From assembly GCA_024234215.1 (NCBI GenBank), contig JACKOQ010000001.1, forward strand, positions 248,001-312,000: a DNA stretch of 64,000 nucleotides, given 5' to 3'. This DNA is from Pseudomonadales bacterium (GTDB lineage Bacteria; Pseudomonadota; Gammaproteobacteria; Pseudomonadales; UBA5862). Shown piece by piece: positions 34,815-46,696 of this stretch (position 1 is its first letter; every line of letters begins with the position of its first letter). Below the pieces are notes generated by a model. That model ran no database searches. It was not told the origin of the DNA and saw nothing but the letters and a program-made list of their open reading frames with translations. Made by a program: the position numbers and the translations under genes.

Positions 34815-35513
34815 ATGTCAAAAGATCCGAACCACCAGACCCGCGCGCTGCTGCTGGGCAGTGCCGAGCGTGAAAGCACGGCCTTGTCGGTCGACAGCCG
34901 ACGTGTGCTGCGCAACACCTATGCCCTGCTGGGCCTGACGCTGGCGTTCAGCGCCGCGGTGGCCGGCCTGTCGATGCGTCTGGGGTTGCCGCATCCGGGC
35001 CTGCTCCTGACGCTGATTGGCTTTTTCGGCCTGAGCTTTCTGATCAACAGGACCGCCGACAGCGGCTGGGGGGTGCTGTCGGTGTTCGCGCTGACCGGTT
35101 TCATGGGTTATACGCTGGGCCCGCTGCTGAGTTCCGTGCTGTCTCTGCCAAATGGCAGTGCCGTCGTCACCAACGCGCTGGGAACCACTGCCGTCGCCTT
35201 CCTCGGGCTGTCGGCCATTGCGCTGACGTCGAAGCGTGACTTCAGCTTCATGGGCAAGTTTCTGTTCATCGGCGTGCTGGTGGCCTTTGTTCTGGGTCTG
35301 GGCGCGCTCTTCTTCGAGATGCCGGCCCTGAGCCTGGCGGTGTCGGGCATGTTCGTGCTGCTGATGAGTGGCATGATCCTCCATGAAACCAGCCGCATCG
35401 TGAACGGTGGTGAGACGAACTATGTGCTGGCGACCACCAGCCTGTTCGTCTCCCTCTACAACCTGTTCGTCAGCCTGCTGGCGCTGTTCGGCCTGGGCGG
35501 CAGCGACGACTGA
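34815..35513 (+). CDS. BAX inhibitor-1 / YccA family membrane protein
   Basis: A 232-residue integral membrane protein with seven predicted helices. The start at 34815 has GAGGGAG upstream. LRNTYALLGLTLAFSAAVAG opens helix 1, and ILHETSRIVNGGETNYVLAT near the C-terminus is the conserved loop of the family. YccA in E. coli binds and modulates the FtsH protease. It ends at a strong terminator. Confidence 0.92.
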   Translation: MSKDPNHQTRALLLGSAERESTALSVDSRRVLRNTYALLGLTLAFSAAVAGLSMRLGLPHPGLLLTLIGFFGLSFLINRTADSGWGVLSVFALTGFMGYTLGPLLSSVLSLPNGSAVVTNALGTTAVAFLGLSAIALTSKRDFSFMGKFLFIGVLVAFVLGLGALFFEMPALSLAVSGMFVLLMSGMILHETSRIVNGGETNYVLATTSLFVSLYNLFVSLLALFGLGGSDD

Positions 35514-35540
35514 GCGTGGGCTGATCGCGGCCGATTCCGC

Positions 35541-35577
35541 AGCCCGAACCGGTGGTGACAGGTTCGGGCTTTTTTTC
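35541..35577 (+). terminator. Rho-independent terminator after the BAX-inhibitor-1 gene
   Basis: AGCCCGAACC (35541-35550) pairs with GGTTCGGGCT (35561-35570) around a 10-nt loop, followed by a run of T. Confidence 0.9.
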
Positions 35578-35626
35578 TTTCATGGGTGATGTTCAGGAGA
35601 TGCTGCTGGCGGCAGGGTGATTCCGG

Positions 35627-38464
<2,838 letters not shown>

Positions 38465-38496
38465 GCGCAGCCCTGTATTGCGGACGAAAAGGACCG

Positions 38497-38502
38497 ATTA
38501 TA
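38497..38502 (-). promoter_or_regulatory. candidate -10 element (TATAAT) of uvrA
   Basis: A perfect TATAAT on the minus strand lies 33 bp before the uvrA start. The -35 region is poor, so the assignment is tentative. Confidence 0.35.
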
Positions 38503-38615
38503 CGGCGGCAGCGTCACTGCCGATATTGCGTGCCGGGGAGGGGTTGTCTTGCCAAGCATGGTTGCATCGCCGACCATGCGGTTCGGTGTCTGCGGGCAGT
38601 AAAGGAGAGTGCACA

Positions 38616-39635
38616 ATGCAGAGTGGCGAAAGCAACCGTTCCAGTCCGCTGCGGCGCACGCTGATCGCACTGCCGATCGGTCTGTTGCTGCTGGTGTGGA
38701 CCGGGCTGTCGTTCTACTGGAGTCGCAAGCCGGCACTGTTCGACGTGCGCGCCGAGGCGGCGACGCAGCTGGCGCAACTGGGTGGCCCGACCACGCCGCC
38801 GCCCGGCACCGTGGTGACGGCCACCGCGATCGGCATCGGCACACGGTTGCTCGACAAGCCGGGCGGTTACCTCGGCAATGACCTCTTTCCGCCCGGCGTC
38901 TGGCTCGATGACATCGCCAACTGGGAGTTCGGGGCGCTGACCCAGTTGCGCGACCTGACCGAGGCGATGCGTGAATCCTTCAGCCGCTCGCAGTCACAGT
39001 CGGCCGAGGACCGCGACCTGGTCATCGCCGAACCGCAGTTCAAGTTCGACAACGCCAGTTGGGCGCTGCCATCGACCGAGGGCGAGTATCGCCAGGGGCT
39101 CAGGGCACTGCGCAGCTACCTGCAGCGCAGCAGCGACGACAATCACAACGATGGGCAGTTCCATGCCCGGGCCGACAACCTCAACTTCTGGCTGGCGACG
39201 GTCGAAACCCGCCTCGGCAGCCTGTCGCAGCGGCTGAGCGCCAGTGTCGGCCAGGTGCGGATTGACACGACTTCGGGCGGCACGGTCGATGCGACCGCCG
39301 CAGCGCCGGCGGCAGTCGAGCAGATGACCCGCACGCCCTGGTTGCAGATCGATGACGTCTACTACGAGTCGCAGGGCTCGGCCTGGGCGCTGCTGCACAT
39401 CCTGAAGGCGGTCGAGGTCGATTTCGCCGAGGTGCTGCAGAAGAAGGGGGCCCAGGTGAGCCTGCGGCAGATCATCCGCGAGCTCGAAGCGACCCAGCGA
39501 CCGCTCACCAGCCCGATGGTGCTCAACGGTGACGGCTTTGGCCTGTTCGCCAACCATTCACTGGTGCTGGCCTCCTATATCAGTCGCGCCCACGCCGCCA
39601 TCATCGATCTGCGCCAACTGCTGTCACAGGGATGA
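38616..39635 (+). CDS. DUF2333 family membrane-anchored protein
   Basis: A 339-residue protein starting at the ATG at 38616, preceded by AAAGGAG. One N-terminal transmembrane helix (LIALPIGLLLLVWTGLSFYW) is followed by a long extracytoplasmic domain with FPPGVWLDDIANWEFG, QFHARADNLNFWLATVE and IDDVYYESQGSAWALLHIL. These blocks identify the uncharacterised DUF2333 family, common in marine and environmental gammaproteobacteria. No function is known. Its 3' end overlaps the convergent glutamate-synthase-like gene by 35 bp. Confidence 0.85.
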   Translation: MQSGESNRSSPLRRTLIALPIGLLLLVWTGLSFYWSRKPALFDVRAEAATQLAQLGGPTTPPPGTVVTATAIGIGTRLLDKPGGYLGNDLFPPGVWLDDIANWEFGALTQLRDLTEAMRESFSRSQSQSAEDRDLVIAEPQFKFDNASWALPSTEGEYRQGLRALRSYLQRSSDDNHNDGQFHARADNLNFWLATVETRLGSLSQRLSASVGQVRIDTTSGGTVDATAAAPAAVEQMTRTPWLQIDDVYYESQGSAWALLHILKAVEVDFAEVLQKKGAQVSLRQIIRELEATQRPLTSPMVLNGDGFGLFANHSLVLASYISRAHAAIIDLRQLLSQG

Positions 39636-41115
39636 CTGCCGGCGGGTAGCGCTCATGCAGCGAAACCGAGCGCCCGGCCTCGACCACCATGCGGGCATGG
39701 TGGCGGCGCAACTGCCGGGGCGACTCGACGCCGCAGGCGTGGGCGATCACCGCCACCTCCCGTTCCAGATTCTGCTGGTAGTGGCGCACCCGTTCGGCCT
39801 TGTCGGTAGGGTCGAGCCCCTGCTGCAGGTCGATGCGGTGGGTGGTGATGCCGGTCGGGCAGTTGTTCTGGTTGCACTTCAGCGACTGGATGCAGCCCAG
39901 TGCGAACATGAAGCCGCGTGCCGAATTGATGCAGTCGGCGCCCATGCAGAGCGCCCAAGCCACCTCGACCGGGTTGATCAGCTTGCCCGAGGCCACCACC
40001 TTGATGCGCTCGCGCAGGCCATGGGTGACCAGCGTGTCGACCACCAGCGGCAGGCTCTCGCGGATCGGCAGTCCCATGTAGTCGAGCAGGCTCTGTGGCG
40101 CGGCACCGCTGCCCCCTTCGGCGCCATCGACGGTGATGAAATCGGGCGCGCTGTCGAAACCGCGGCAGTTGAGCTCGATGCAGAGCTGATCGAGCCAACT
40201 GCTCTCGCCGATGCAGGCCTTGATGCCGACCGGCTTGCCGGTGGCCCGTCTGACCCGGTCGATCAGCGTCAGCAGACCGTCGATGTCCCGGGCGTCGAGG
40301 TGGCCAGCCGGACTCAATGAGTCGTGGCCCATCGGGATGCCGCGAATCGCGGCGATCTCCTCGGTCACCTTGGCGGCCGGCAGGATGCCGCCCTTGCCCG
40401 GCTTGGCCCCCTGGCTCAGCTTGATCTCGAACAGCCGTACCGACGGATTGGCGGCGATCCGTGCCAGCTTCTCTTCACTCAGATTGCCCTGCGGGTCGCG
40501 CGCGCCGTACTTGGCGGTGCCGAGCTGGAACACCAGGTCGGCACCGCCTTCCAAGTGATAGGGCGACAATCCGCCCTCGCCAGTGTTGAGCCAGCAGCCG
40601 GCCAGCGCCGCACCGCGTGACAGTGCCAGCACAGCGGGTCTGGAGATGGCGCCATAACTCATCGCCGAGATGTTGAAGAACTTGTCGGCCTGATAGGGGT
40701 GGGGCGTATCGGGTCCGATCACCACCGGCGCCGGCGGTTCCGCGGCGGCGGTCGGGAAGGTGCTGTGAACGAAGAAGAGTGCGCCGGGCGTGGCCAGGTT
40801 GTTGGTCGAACCAAAGGCGGCGGTCTGTTCGAGGTTCTTGGCGGCGCGGTAGACCCAACTGCGCTCGGCGCGATTGAAGGGCAGCTCCTCGCGGTCCATG
40901 GCGAAGAAGTATTGCCGGAAGAACTCTCCCAGCCACTCGAACAGATAGCGAAAGCGGCCGATCAACGGAAAGTTGCGGCGGATGGCGTGGCTTTTCTGAT
41001 GTCTGTCGATGAAATACCAGGCCAGCAGCGTCAGGCAGAGCGCACCCAGCATGAAAATGAACAGCACCGCCAGAAGGTCCAGAAGGGTGGTGAACCAATG
41101 CATCGGCGCTTGCAT
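39601..41115 (-). CDS. membrane-anchored FMN-binding glutamate synthase-family protein (GltB2-like domain)
   Basis: A 504-residue protein. ATG at 41115 is preferred because AAGGAG lies 6 nt upstream; the ATG at 41121 abuts it. An N-terminal transmembrane helix (FTTLLDLLAVLFIFMLGALC) precedes the FMN-binding TIM barrel, which contains ISAMSYGAISRPAVLALSRG, INTGEGGL-like NTGEGGLSPYH, VDGAEGGSGAAP and the cysteine-containing CNQNNCPTGITTH. These match the synthase domain of glutamate synthase, but the amidotransferase domain is missing. The reaction of these stand-alone proteins is not established. It overlaps the DUF2333 gene tail to tail. Confidence 0.88.
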   Translation of the reverse strand: MQAPMHWFTTLLDLLAVLFIFMLGALCLTLLAWYFIDRHQKSHAIRRNFPLIGRFRYLFEWLGEFFRQYFFAMDREELPFNRAERSWVYRAAKNLEQTAAFGSTNNLATPGALFFVHSTFPTAAAEPPAPVVIGPDTPHPYQADKFFNISAMSYGAISRPAVLALSRGAALAGCWLNTGEGGLSPYHLEGGADLVFQLGTAKYGARDPQGNLSEEKLARIAANPSVRLFEIKLSQGAKPGKGGILPAAKVTEEIAAIRGIPMGHDSLSPAGHLDARDIDGLLTLIDRVRRATGKPVGIKACIGESSWLDQLCIELNCRGFDSAPDFITVDGAEGGSGAAPQSLLDYMGLPIRESLPLVVDTLVTHGLRERIKVVASGKLINPVEVAWALCMGADCINSARGFMFALGCIQSLKCNQNNCPTGITTHRIDLQQGLDPTDKAERVRHYQQNLEREVAVIAHACGVESPRQLRRHHARMVVEAGRSVSLHERYPPAVIPVTAVGADR

Positions 41116-41204
41116 GAACATCTCCTTGGCACTGCGAACATGAATGGATCTCGACCCGCCATTATAATCCGCTGTTCCAGAGGAGACGGGGCGTGGAGCG
41201 GGTC

Positions 41205-42041
41205 ATGAGAGTCATCAGTTTCAACATCAACGGATTGCGTGCCCGGCTGCATCAGCTCGCAGCAGTGATCGAGCGGCATCGGCCGGACATCATCGCACTG
41301 CAAGAGACCAAGGTGAGCGACGCCGAGTTCCCGCAGGCGGCCATCGACGCGCTGGGCTACCATGTCGTCTACCATGGCCAGAAAGGCCACTATGGCGTCG
41401 CACTGCTGAGCCGGGTTGCGCCGCGCCAGGTCGAATGCGGCTTTTCTGGTGACGGCGCCGAGGCACAGTGCCGGCTGATCCGGGCTGACTATCCCCTGGC
41501 CGATGGCGGCGAACTGTCGGTCATCAATGGCTACTTCCCGCAGGGTGAGAGCCGCGACCATCCGGTCAAGTTTCCGGCCAAACAGAAGTTCTACCGTGAC
41601 CTGCGACAACTGCTCGATGCCGACTATGATCCGGCGCGGCGATTGATCGTCACCGGTGACCTCAACGTCTCGCCGGCCGACATCGACATCGGCATTGGTG
41701 AAGAGAACCGCAAAAGATGGCTGCGCAGCGGCAAATGCAGTTTTCTGCCGGAGGAGCGCGCCTGGTTCGCCGAGCTGCTGGCCTGGGGGCTGCAGGACAG
41801 CTACCGCGTGCTTCATCCCGACCGCGATGACCTCTACAGCTGGTTCGACTACCGCAGTCGGGGCTTCGAACAGCAGCCGCGACGCGGTCTGCGGATCGAT
41901 CTGCTGCTGGCCACGCCCGGCATGATCGATCGGCTGCAGCAGGTCGGCATCGACTACGACATCCGCGGCATGGAGCGGCCCTCCGACCACTGCCCGGTCT
42001 GGGCCAGCTTCGATTGCGGTGTCGGGGTGCAAGAAGGTTGA
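41205..42041 (+). CDS. xthA: exodeoxyribonuclease III / AP endonuclease XthA
   Basis: A 278-residue endonuclease/exonuclease/phosphatase-fold enzyme of base excision repair. It begins MRVISFNINGLRARL. The catalytic blocks LQETKVSD (metal-binding Glu), GDLNVSPADIDIG and ERPSDHCPVW (catalytic Asp-His) are intact. ATG at 41205 is preferred over GTG at 41193 because the protein fold starts there, and GGAG lies upstream. It is followed directly by the rplM promoter. Confidence 0.94.
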   Translation: MRVISFNINGLRARLHQLAAVIERHRPDIIALQETKVSDAEFPQAAIDALGYHVVYHGQKGHYGVALLSRVAPRQVECGFSGDGAEAQCRLIRADYPLADGGELSVINGYFPQGESRDHPVKFPAKQKFYRDLRQLLDADYDPARRLIVTGDLNVSPADIDIGIGEENRKRWLRSGKCSFLPEERAWFAELLAWGLQDSYRVLHPDRDDLYSWFDYRSRGFEQQPRRGLRIDLLLATPGMIDRLQQVGIDYDIRGMERPSDHCPVWASFDCGVGVQEG

Positions 42042-42066
42042 AATCGTGTTGCCGCATCGGTAAGAT
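42038..42066 (+). promoter_or_regulatory. sigma-70 promoter for rplM-rpsI
   Basis: TTGAAA (42038-42043), a 17-bp spacer and TAAGAT (42061-42066). The -35 element overlaps the xthA stop codon. The predicted start of transcription is about 35 nt before rplM. Confidence 0.6.
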
Positions 42067-42107
42067 GCCGCCTCATTTTGGATCAGGGTATCAGGCAACA
42101 GTTTTTT

Positions 42108-42536
42108 ATGAAGACTCTAAGCGCAAAACCGGCCGAAGTCCGGCGGGAGTGGCTGCTGGTCGATGCCGACGGCAAGACCTTGGGTCGGCTCGCCAGTGAA
42201 ATCGCCCAGCGTCTGTGGGGCAAGCACAAGCCGATCTTCACCCCGCATGTCGACGCCGGCGACTACATCGTCGTGATCAATGCCGAGAAGATTCGGGTCA
42301 CCGGCAGCAAGCGCACCGACAAGACCTACTACCGTCACACGGGTTATCCGGGCGGGCTCAAGAGCAGCTCTTTCGAAGAGATGATCGGCAGCCATCCTGA
42401 GCGCGTCCTCGGTGCAGCGGTCAAGGGCATGCTGCCCAAGAACTCGCTGGGTCAGGCGATGTTCAAAAAGTTGAAAATCTATGCGGGCTCCGAGCATCCG
42501 CATGCGGCGCAACAACCGCTTCCGGTTGATTTGTAA
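42108..42536 (+). CDS. rplM: 50S ribosomal protein L13
   Basis: A 142-residue L13, the same length as in E. coli. MKTLSAKPAEVRREWLLVDA opens the protein, and GKTLGRLASEIAQRLWGK and KMLPKNSLG-like GMLPKNSLGQAMFKKLKIY are conserved. It is followed by rpsI after 35 bp, the usual pair. The upstream leader contains no strong Shine-Dalgarno sequence. Confidence 0.98.
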   Translation: MKTLSAKPAEVRREWLLVDADGKTLGRLASEIAQRLWGKHKPIFTPHVDAGDYIVVINAEKIRVTGSKRTDKTYYRHTGYPGGLKSSSFEEMIGSHPERVLGAAVKGMLPKNSLGQAMFKKLKIYAGSEHPHAAQQPLPVDL

Positions 42537-42571
42537 CATCTTTCAGAACGAGATCAGGATCGATTCAGGCT

Positions 42572-42964
42572 ATGGCGCAGACACACTATTACGGCACCGG
42601 GCGCAGAAAGACGGCTGCCGCGCGGGTTTACCTTCGGGCGGGCAGCGGCACCATCACGGTCAACGATCGGCCGCTTGACCAGTATTTTGGTCGGGAAGTG
42701 GCGCGCATGGTGGTGATGCAACCGCTCGAAGCGGCCAATCTGGCCGGCCGGTTCGATGCCAAAATCAGCGTCAGCGGTGGCGGCAGCTTTGGTCAGGCCG
42801 GTGCGATTCGTCATGGCATTGCCCGTGCGCTGGTCCAGTACAACGAAGATCTGCGTGGCACCCTGCGCAAAGAGGGCCATCTGACCCGCGATGCGCGCGA
42901 GGTCGAACGCAAGAAGATCGGTCTGCGCAAGGCGCGCAAGCGGCCACAATACTCGAAGCGTTGA
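42572..42964 (+). CDS. rpsI: 30S ribosomal protein S9
   Basis: A 130-residue S9 with the glycine-rich GTGRRKTAAARVYLRAGSG start and the basic C-terminal tail ending KARKRPQYSKR that contacts P-site tRNA. Normal length. It ends at a Rho-independent terminator. Confidence 0.98.
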   Translation: MAQTHYYGTGRRKTAAARVYLRAGSGTITVNDRPLDQYFGREVARMVVMQPLEAANLAGRFDAKISVSGGGSFGQAGAIRHGIARALVQYNEDLRGTLRKEGHLTRDAREVERKKIGLRKARKRPQYSKR

Positions 42965-43014
42965 CAGGGCCTGTCTGGGCAGCGCAGCGCAGGGGTTCCG
43001 TTTTCGAACATTGC

Positions 43015-43050
43015 AAAACGCCCAGTTCCTGTGTTCTGGGCGTTTTTTTT
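43015..43050 (+). terminator. Rho-independent terminator of rplM-rpsI
   Basis: AAAACGCCCAG (43015-43025) pairs with CTGGGCGTTTT (43036-43046) around a 10-nt loop, followed by a run of eight T. Confidence 0.92.
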
Positions 43051-43083
43051 GGTTCCATGAACAACGGCAGGCAGTGGTCCGGC

Positions 43084-43112
43084 TTGTCACGCAAAGCGGA
43101 AATCATTAGAAT
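43084..43112 (+). promoter_or_regulatory. sigma-70 promoter for petABC
   Basis: TTGTCA (43084-43089), a 17-bp spacer and TAGAAT (43107-43112), about 140 bp before petA. The rest of the 200-bp leader shows nothing recognised. Confidence 0.6.
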
Positions 43113-43253
43113 TTCGCCGGTTTTGCGCGTGTCATCTGCGGTGGATCGGCGCATTTTTCGGTGGCTTTTCAGCGGCTGCCGACCCTTCACTGGGCGTCCA
43201 ATCGCATCCAGTATCCGTCAAGAAGAACATATTGATCGAGGAGTGAAAAACTC

Positions 43254-43853
43254 ATGAGCAGTGAAGGCGAGGTCAATGCCGGCAGGCGGCGATTCCTGAT
43301 CGGCGCCACCTCGGTGGTGGGTGCCGTGGGGGTGGTTGGTGCCGCGGTGCCCTTTGTCGGCTCCTGGAACCCGAGCGCGAAAGCCAAGGCGGCGGGAGCG
43401 CCGGTCAAGGCCGATCTCAGCAAGCTCGAGCCCGGCCAGATGGTGGTGGTCGAGTGGCGCGGTAAACCGGTGTTCGTCGTGCGTCGCACCAAGGAGGCGC
43501 TGGACCAGCTGACGAAGATGGATGCCGTGCTGGCCGACCCGGCAGGCGCGGTCACCTCCCAGCAGCCAGAGTCGATCAAGTCGCCCTATCGTTCGATCGA
43601 GCCTGAGTACCTGGTGGTGCTCGGCGTCTGCACCCACCTGGGCTGCTCGCCCAAGTTTCGTCCGGAACTGGCGCCGGCCGATCTCGGCGCTGACTGGAAA
43701 GGTGGCTTCTTCTGCCCCTGTCACGGCTCGCGCTTCGACCTGTCGGGCCGGGTCTACAAGGGGGTGCCGGCACCCACCAATCTGGAAGTGCCGCCCTACA
43801 GTTTCGTCGGTGATAAAGTGATTCTTATCGGTTCGGAAGAGGGGGCTGCCTGA
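43254..43853 (+). CDS. petA: ubiquinol-cytochrome c reductase Rieske iron-sulfur subunit
   Basis: A 199-residue Rieske protein. A twin-arginine-type N-terminus (AGRRRFLIGAT) precedes the single membrane anchor. The 2Fe-2S cluster ligands are Cys126 and His128 in CTHLGC and Cys154 and His157 in CPCHG; Cys131 and Cys156 form the stabilising disulfide. It transfers electrons from quinol to cytochrome c1 in complex III. The petB ATG overlaps its stop codon (TGATG). Confidence 0.97.
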   Translation: MSSEGEVNAGRRRFLIGATSVVGAVGVVGAAVPFVGSWNPSAKAKAAGAPVKADLSKLEPGQMVVVEWRGKPVFVVRRTKEALDQLTKMDAVLADPAGAVTSQQPESIKSPYRSIEPEYLVVLGVCTHLGCSPKFRPELAPADLGADWKGGFFCPCHGSRFDLSGRVYKGVPAPTNLEVPPYSFVGDKVILIGSEEGAA

Positions 43854-45076
43854 TGAGCAACTGGATCAGCGGGCTGATCGGCTGGGTGGACGAGCGTCTG
43901 CCGATCGTCGAAGCCTATGAAAGGCACATGAGCAAGTACTATGCGCCGAAGAACTTCAACTTCTGGTACTTCTTCGGCGTGCTGGCGATGCTGGTGCTGG
44001 TCAACCAGCTGTTGACCGGCATCTGGTTGACGATGAGCTACAACCCCAGTGCCGAAGGCGCCTTTGCCTCGGTCGAATACATCATGCGCGATGTCGAGTG
44101 GGGCTGGTTGCTGCGCTACATGCATTCGACCGGTGCTTCGGCCTTCTTCGTGGTGATCTACCTGCACATGTTCCGTGGCCTGCTCTACGGCTCCTACAAG
44201 AAGCCGCGCGAACTGATCTGGATCTTCGGCATGATGATCTATCTGGCGCTGATGGCCGAGGGCTTCTTCGGTTACCTGCTGCCATGGGGCAACATGTCGT
44301 TCTGGGGTGCGCAGGTGATCGTCTCCCTGTTCACCGCCATCCCCTACATCGGCGAGCCGCTGGCGCAGTGGGTGCGCGGCGACTACCTGATCTCCGGCAT
44401 CACGCTGAACCGCTTCTTTGCGCTGCATGTGGTGGCACTGCCGATCGTGCTGCTGGCGCTGGTGGTGCTGCACCTGCTGGCGCTGCACGAAGTCGGTTCC
44501 AACAACCCCGATGGCGTCGAGATCAAGAAGCTGAAGGACAAGGACGGCATTCCGCTCGATGGCATCGCCTTCCACCCCTACTACACGGTGCATGACATCG
44601 TCGGGGTCGTGGTCTTTCTGGCGGTGTTCTGTTCGGTGATCTTCTTCTTTCCGGAGATGGGTGGCTACTTTCTCGAGTTTGCCAATTTCGAGCCGGCTGA
44701 TCCGCTGAAGACCCCGGCACACATCGCGCCGGTCTGGTACTACACCCCCTTCTACGCGATGCTGCGGGCGGTGCCCGACAAGTTCGGCGGGCTGGTGGTG
44801 ATGGCCGGTGCGATTGCGATCCTGTTCGTGCTGCCCTGGCTCGATCGCAGTCCGGTCAAATCGATTCGCTACAAGGGGTTGTTGAGCAAACTCTTCCTGT
44901 GGGTGTTCGGAATCAGCTTCCTGATCTTGGGCGTGCTGGGCGCGATGGCGCCGACGCCACAGCGGACCCTGCTCGCGCAGGTCTGCACCGTGCTCTATTT
45001 CGCCTACTTTTTCCTGATGCCCTTTTACACCCGGCTCGAGAAGACCAAGCCGGTTCCGCAGAGAGTGACAGGCTGA
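43853..45076 (+). CDS. petB: ubiquinol-cytochrome c reductase cytochrome b subunit
   Basis: A 407-residue cytochrome b with eight transmembrane helices. The paired haem-ligand histidines lie in YMHSTGASAFFVVIYLHMF and in LHVVALPIVLLALVVLHLLA. The quinol-oxidation-site motif appears as PEMGG-like FFPEMGGYFLEFANFEP in place of the usual PEWY, a visible departure. It forms the core of the bc1 complex in the inner membrane. It overlaps petC by one base. Confidence 0.95.
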   Translation: MSNWISGLIGWVDERLPIVEAYERHMSKYYAPKNFNFWYFFGVLAMLVLVNQLLTGIWLTMSYNPSAEGAFASVEYIMRDVEWGWLLRYMHSTGASAFFVVIYLHMFRGLLYGSYKKPRELIWIFGMMIYLALMAEGFFGYLLPWGNMSFWGAQVIVSLFTAIPYIGEPLAQWVRGDYLISGITLNRFFALHVVALPIVLLALVVLHLLALHEVGSNNPDGVEIKKLKDKDGIPLDGIAFHPYYTVHDIVGVVVFLAVFCSVIFFFPEMGGYFLEFANFEPADPLKTPAHIAPVWYYTPFYAMLRAVPDKFGGLVVMAGAIAILFVLPWLDRSPVKSIRYKGLLSKLFLWVFGISFLILGVLGAMAPTPQRTLLAQVCTVLYFAYFFLMPFYTRLEKTKPVPQRVTG

Positions 45077-45858
45077 TGAAAAAAATTCTGAAAATACTCA
45101 TCCTCGGCTGGTTGCCACTGCTGGCGTGGGCCTCGGGCGAAGAGGTCGCGCTGGACCATGTCAAGATCGACCCCGCCGACAGGCATGCCCTGCAGCGCGG
45201 TGCGGCCCTCTACATGAACTACTGCATGGGCTGTCATTCGCTCAAGTACGAGCGTTATGAAAAGCTGTCGCTGGGGCTGGGCGTGCCGCCTGAACTGTTC
45301 ATGAAGCATCTGGTGTTCGGGCAGGCCAAGATCGGCGATCTGATGACGAATGCAATGCCGCCGGCCAATGCCAAGCGCTGGTTCGGTGCAACGCCACCCG
45401 ATCTGACGCTGGTCACGCGCCTGCGTGGCAGCGACTGGGTCTACAGCTATCTGCGTGCCTTCTACACCGATCCGGCCCGGCCATGGGGTGTCAACAACGT
45501 GGTGTTCAAGGATGTCGGTATGCCCAATGTGCTGCGGGAGCTTCAGGGCGAGCAGCGCATGGTCTGCAAGCAGGTGCCGCAGCTTGCCGAAAACGGCGGC
45601 ATCAAGCGTGACCCGCTGAGCGGCCAGAACATCACCGTTGAGGATTGTCATCAACTGCAGGTGGTCGAAGGCAGCGGCAAGCTCTCGGCCAAACAGTTCG
45701 ACACGGCGGTCAGCGATCTGGTCAACTTCCTGGCCTATGTCGCAGAGCCCGAAAAGCTCGAGCGCCATCGGCTTGGCGTCTACGTGCTGCTGTTCCTCGC
45801 CTTCTTCTTCGTGGTGGCCTACATGCTGAACCGCGAGTACTGGAAAGACGTCCACTGA
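45076..45858 (+). CDS. petC: ubiquinol-cytochrome c reductase cytochrome c1
   Basis: A 260-residue cytochrome c1. A signal peptide (MKKILKILILGWLPLLAWAS) leads to a periplasmic domain with haem motif Cys50-x-x-Cys53-His54 (CMGCH). The probable Met ligand lies in DVGMPNVLRELQG. A C-terminal membrane anchor (YVLLFLAFFFVVAYML) completes it. It passes electrons to soluble cytochrome c. It is the last gene of petABC. Confidence 0.97.
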   Translation: MKKILKILILGWLPLLAWASGEEVALDHVKIDPADRHALQRGAALYMNYCMGCHSLKYERYEKLSLGLGVPPELFMKHLVFGQAKIGDLMTNAMPPANAKRWFGATPPDLTLVTRLRGSDWVYSYLRAFYTDPARPWGVNNVVFKDVGMPNVLRELQGEQRMVCKQVPQLAENGGIKRDPLSGQNITVEDCHQLQVVEGSGKLSAKQFDTAVSDLVNFLAYVAEPEKLERHRLGVYVLLFLAFFFVVAYMLNREYWKDVH

Positions 45859-46036
45859 GACGCGTCTCCTTCCGTCCTGGGGCGGGCGAATCCAATCGCC
45901 CGCCCTTTTCTGTTTCTGCGCGGGGTTGCGGCCTTGGCCGCGAGAACATTTCTGCATGGTACGGATAACAACCTGATCTTCGTCATCCATCGAGGTATTG
46001 GCTTTGAAATCGCAACGTGCTGAATTGCGCATTGGA

Positions 46037-46660
46037 ATGATCACCAAGCGTTCATCCATGACGTTTCTGTCTGGCGCCACGGACCACTACAGCCACCGGG
46101 TGCGCATCGTTCTGGCCGAGAAGGGGGTCACTGTCGATCTGATCGAACTGACCGAAGAGACCAAGCCGACCGATCTGGTCGAGATCAACCCCTACAACAC
46201 GCTGCCGACGCTGGTCGACCGGGAGCTGGTGCTCTATCAGCCCAACATCATGATGGAGTATCTGGATGAACGTTTTCCCCATCCGCCACTGCTGCCGGTC
46301 TATCCGGTCGCGCGGGCGCAGAGCCGCCTGCTGATCTACCGCATCGAGCGCGACTGGTCGCCGCTGGCCGACCGGATCCTCGGTGGCGAGGAGAAGGAGA
46401 CGACCCTCAACAAGCTGCGCAAGGAGCTGCGTGACAGCCTGGTCGGCGTGGCGGCGATCTTCGAAGAGGCGCCCTTCTTCATGAGTGAGGAGTTCTCGCT
46501 GGTCGACTGTTGCGTCGTCCCGCTGCTGTGGCGCCTGCCGTTGATGGGCATCGAACTGCCGATCCGGCAGATCAAGCCGATGGCCAAGTACATGGAGCGG
46601 ATGTTCGAGCGTGAATCCTTTCAGGCCAGCCTGACCGATCAGGAACGGGAGATGCGCTGA
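46037..46660 (+). CDS. sspA: stringent starvation protein A (GST-fold)
   Basis: A 207-residue SspA. The ATG at 46037 (MITKRSSMTFLSG) lines up with the E. coli start; a longer frame begins at TTG 45998. HYSHRVRIVLAEKGV and MEYLDERFPHPPLLPVYPVA are characteristic. SspA has a glutathione-transferase fold but binds RNA polymerase and shapes transcription during starvation and acid stress. Genes sspA-sspB after petABC form a conserved gammaproteobacterial and betaproteobacterial arrangement. Confidence 0.95.
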   Translation: MITKRSSMTFLSGATDHYSHRVRIVLAEKGVTVDLIELTEETKPTDLVEINPYNTLPTLVDRELVLYQPNIMMEYLDERFPHPPLLPVYPVARAQSRLLIYRIERDWSPLADRILGGEEKETTLNKLRKELRDSLVGVAAIFEEAPFFMSEEFSLVDCCVVPLLWRLPLMGIELPIRQIKPMAKYMERMFERESFQASLTDQEREMR

Positions 46661-46696
46661 CCGCGCCCGTTTCGGCCAATCTTTCAGGGTGCAGCC

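Noticed and set aside
38465..38615. LexA box for uvrA
   Set aside because: No CTGT-N8-ACAG pattern was found in the upstream region, only a -10-like TATAAT.
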